From Halonotius sp046719765 (GTDB lineage Archaea; Halobacteriota; Halobacteria; Halobacteriales; Haloferacaceae): a DNA stretch of 64,000 nt. Location of the stretch: NCBI RefSeq assembly GCF_046719765.1, contig NZ_JABEBY010000009.1:55619-119618 (forward strand). Reading direction: 5' to 3'. How positions within the stretch are numbered: the first letter of the stretch is position 1; every line of letters begins with the position of its first letter. A program made the translations under genes and the position numbers. The notes below the pieces were generated by a model. The model had not been told where the DNA came from. It saw only the letters and a list, made by a program, of their open reading frames with translations, and did not search any database. Positions 62,256 through 64,000 of this stretch are shown here, piece after piece.

Positions 62256-62843
62256 ATGTTCGACACTGACGACCGAGGTCAGGTAGGGATAGGTACACTC
62301 ATCGTGTTCATCGCGATGGTTCTCGTCGCAGCGATCGCGGCGGGTGTGCTTATCAATACCGCTGGCCTCCTGCAAGCACAGGCACAGCAAACAGGCGAAG
62401 AGACGACCAGCGAAGTGAGCGATATCGTCCAGATCGGCGAAATCGTTGGATATTCCGATGTCGGCGAAGAGAATATTAGCAGCGTAAACGTATCAATGCG
62501 GCTGGCGTCTGGCTCTGATCCGGTCAATCTCAGTCAGATGTCCTACACGATCTCAAGTCCCACTGGAGAGGCGACTGTCCTGAGTGGGAACAATGCGAGT
62601 AGTTACCTTACATTCTACCAGAAACAATCGCTTGAGGATGGCACGCGCGTTCTCAAGGATCAAGAGGATCTGATGGTCGTTGAGTTCCTGCTGGATGGAA
62701 CAGATGGTGCTCCCGGGATCAGCGGGCTTGACGAAGATGAACAGTACTCACTCATCGCACAGGCACCAGCAGGTGGACAGACCTACAAACAGGTCAGTAC
62801 ACCGCGAAACATCGAAGCTGATAGCTCATACATCCTGAGCTAA
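62256..62843 (+). CDS. Archaellin (archaellum filament protein)
   Basis: The 195-residue copy has signal MFDTDDRG, cleaved before QVGIGTL, and the common N-terminal helix. Sequons NIS, NVS, NLS and NAS are present; it ends QAPAGGQTYKQVSTPRNI. It is 18 kb from the first array. Its 5' half is nearly identical to archaellin 6. Confidence 0.96.
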   Translation: MFDTDDRGQVGIGTLIVFIAMVLVAAIAAGVLINTAGLLQAQAQQTGEETTSEVSDIVQIGEIVGYSDVGEENISSVNVSMRLASGSDPVNLSQMSYTISSPTGEATVLSGNNASSYLTFYQKQSLEDGTRVLKDQEDLMVVEFLLDGTDGAPGISGLDEDEQYSLIAQAPAGGQTYKQVSTPRNIEADSSYILS

Positions 62844-63051
62844 ATCGACTACCGACTGTTTTTTTTTTTTTTTGGCTCTGATAAATAGCCAGACAGCGTC
62901 GGTTTCGACCGTCAGAACTAGTGGCACGAAGCGAGAAACTGCCGATGATCCGTGTCGAAGAGCTCCCGCTTCACCCGACGCTAAATAAGTGATTTGATAG
63001 AATCAAGGCAGCACTCTGGCGAGTGTTGCTGCGCCGCTCGGCGCAGCTGCA

Positions 63052-63129
63052 TGGTCTGAGTACGGAGAGTTTCGTGAACTCGTCCTACTGTGTGCAGTTT
63101 ACAACATTAGGCAGTCTCTGAAACCATGA
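63052..63129 (+). pseudogene. Decayed transposase C-terminus (IS5-like)
   Basis: The frame reads WSEYGEFRELVLLCAVYNI then RQSLKP before a TGA. This resembles the end of haloarchaeal IS5-type transposases (WYREFRELVLxCAVYNI). Nothing upstream in frame is conserved, so only the tail remains. It marks a past insertion between archaellins 5 and 6. The family call is by memory of the motif. Confidence 0.6.
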
Positions 63130-63188
63130 AATGGAAGCTGTAATAATTGGATTTAGCTAAAATTATCAGTATTGAAATCTCGTGGGGT

Positions 63189-63245
63189 ACATATATATTC
63201 ATCCTCCGTCTTGTTCCGATAGCGTCTGACCTATTCCGGGCAGGC
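63189..63245 (+). promoter_or_regulatory. Promoter and leader hairpin of archaellin 6
   Basis: ACATATATAT (63189-63198) lies about 60-68 bases before the ATG at 63257. GTCTGACC (63224-63231) and GGGCAGGC (63238-63245) repeat the archaellin 5 leader exactly, ending 11 bases before the ATG. Confidence 0.6.
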
Positions 63246-63256
63246 GTACTAATCCC

Positions 63257-63835
63257 ATGTTCGACACTGACGACCGAGGTCAGGTAGGGATAGGTACACT
63301 CATCGTGTTCATCGCGATGGTTCTCGTCGCAGCGATCGCGGCGGGTGTGCTTATCAATACCGCTGGCCTCCTGCAAGCACAGGCACAGCAAACAGGCGAA
63401 GAGACGACCAGCGAAGTGAGCGATGTCGTCCAAGTCGGCGAAATCGTTGGAATCGCCAACAGCAGTGATGAAAACATCGACAAGGTAAATATATCAATGC
63501 GGTTGGCGTCTGGCTCTGATCCGATCAATCTCAGTCAGATGTCCTACACGATCTCAAGTCCCACCGGAGAGGCGACTGTCCTGAGTGGGAATGAAAATGA
63601 AGGCTACCTTTCATTCGATCAGAAACAGTCGCTTGAGAGTGGCACGAGCGTCCTCAAGGATCAAGAAGATCTGATGGTCGTCCAGTTCGACCTAAACAGT
63701 GCCTCTGGGATCAGCCCGCTTGACGAAGATGAGCAATACTCGATCATCGCACAGGCACCAGCAGGCGGACAGACCTACAAACAGGTCAGCACACCGCGAA
63801 ACATCGAAAACAGTAGCTCATACATCCTGAGCTAA
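63257..63835 (+). CDS. Archaellin (archaellum filament protein)
   Basis: The 192-residue copy has signal MFDTDDRG, cut before QVGIGTL. Sequons NSS, NIS, NLS and NSS are present; it ends QAPAGGQTYKQVSTPRNI. Identical to archaellin 5 through about residue 60, it diverges in the middle. A nine-T run after the stop probably terminates it. Confidence 0.96.
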   Translation: MFDTDDRGQVGIGTLIVFIAMVLVAAIAAGVLINTAGLLQAQAQQTGEETTSEVSDVVQVGEIVGIANSSDENIDKVNISMRLASGSDPINLSQMSYTISSPTGEATVLSGNENEGYLSFDQKQSLESGTSVLKDQEDLMVVQFDLNSASGISPLDEDEQYSIIAQAPAGGQTYKQVSTPRNIENSSSYILS

Positions 63836-63849
63836 ATCGGCTCGACTGC

Positions 63850-63858
63850 TTTTTTTTT
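63850..63858 (+). terminator. T-run terminator of archaellin 6
   Basis: Nine thymidines follow the stop of archaellin 6 by 14 bases. Archaeal RNA polymerase ends at such oligo-T tracts. The 15-T run after archaellin 5 is comparable. Confidence 0.65.
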
Positions 63859-63928
63859 TAACACCGAACCGCAGCACAGCGTGAGTAGCTCCTAAAACGT
63901 CTGTAGAATCGTCGTTATACAATTACGC

Positions 63929-64000
63929 TCATCTGTAGAAGTCGGTACTCAAGATTTTCTCGAACCAGCGATCAGTGTTGAGTGTGAGGCTGAGGAAGTT
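63929..64000 (-). CDS. Possible C-terminal fragment of a protein entering from the right
   Basis: Reading the minus strand inward from the window edge gives NFLSLTLNTDRWFEKILST, then DFYR and a stop (TCA at 63929-63931). The composition is less acidic than typical genes here. It may be the end of a transposase or an unrelated gene. With 23 residues the call is weak. Confidence 0.3.
   Translation of the reverse strand, partial: NFLSLTLNTDRWFEKILSTDFYR

Larger units (their letters stand above)
62844..63256. other. Intergenic region with terminator, IS scar, palindrome and archaellin 6 promoter
   Basis: The 413 bases begin with a 15-T run (62859-62873), a probable intrinsic terminator. A perfect palindrome GCTGCGCCG-CT-CGGCGCAGC lies at 63028-63047, just before a transposase C-terminal remnant (63052-63129). 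The archaellin 6 promoter then follows. No intact gene is seen. Confidence 0.65.

Noticed and set aside
62945..62992. Short frame MIRVEELPLHPTLNK ahead of the transposase remnant
   Set aside because: Too short and unmatched to call; could be part of the same IS scar or chance.

Overview
The window is chromosomal DNA from an extremely halophilic archaeon (class Halobacteria). The evidence is the strongly acidic predicted proteomes, high G+C coding sequence, a TFB/RadA/NMD3 information set, the archaeosine tRNA-modification enzymes, twin-arginine lipoprotein signals, and an archaellum (arl) operon with haloarchaeal arlCE and fused che genes. I cannot name the species; a haloferacalean genus is only a guess. 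Coding density is high. Most genes are short operons or single leaderless-looking units. I found no rRNA, tRNA or CRISPR array.

Region by region: 1-2.3 kb holds the 5' end of pyrF, a UspA protein, a Nudix hydrolase and a small HTH + TumE-like pair preceded by a perfect inverted repeat. 2.3-12.6 kb carries all three known archaeosine enzymes (tgtA, arcS, raSEA) interspersed with an ABC exporter, a flavin-binding protein, and an HTTM / DUF2071 / DCC / VanZ group. 12.6-20 kb has two orphan antitoxin-like genes, purQ-purS, sufS, a DUF424 gene with a TPR gene, a phosphoesterase, aspartate kinase and a beta-propeller protein. 20-31 kb holds prs, a family-4-like uracil-DNA glycosylase, HIT, tfb, an NMD3-like protein, an Hsp70/J-protein pair, htpX-pspAB, a UPF0175/PIN toxin-antitoxin pair and radA. 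31-39 kb has an ammonium transporter fused to a PII domain, then the tetrapyrrole operon hemL-hemC-cobA-hemD and a DHH phosphoesterase.

39-55 kb is the motility region: a HalX response regulator, a KaiC-like ATPase with an HTH gene, four tandem archaellin genes, a lipoprotein, a DUF7500-like protein, then cheY-cheC-cheD-arlCE-arlF-arlG-arlH-arlI-arlJ. After it come hisA, hisB, an ACT-domain regulator, a YigZ/IMPACT protein, upp, several small genes and thrC. Two more archaellin genes, nearly identical in their 5' halves, close the window at 62-64 kb with a decayed transposase tail between them.

The archaellin genes, the arl secretion/motor operon and the CheY/CheC/CheD set together give swimming and its chemotactic control. 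cheA, cheB, cheR, cheW and cheF are not in the window. The best candidates for something undescribed are: (1) a shared promoter plus structured leader in front of the archaellins, with near-constant spacing to the start codon; (2) the Amt-PII fusion; (3) the truncated Hsp70 paired with a membrane-anchored J protein; (4) the HTH/TumE-like pair with its own palindromic operator; (5) arlCE with a very long acidic, Gly-Met-Asp-repeat linker; (6) the DUF7500-like protein next to the che genes.
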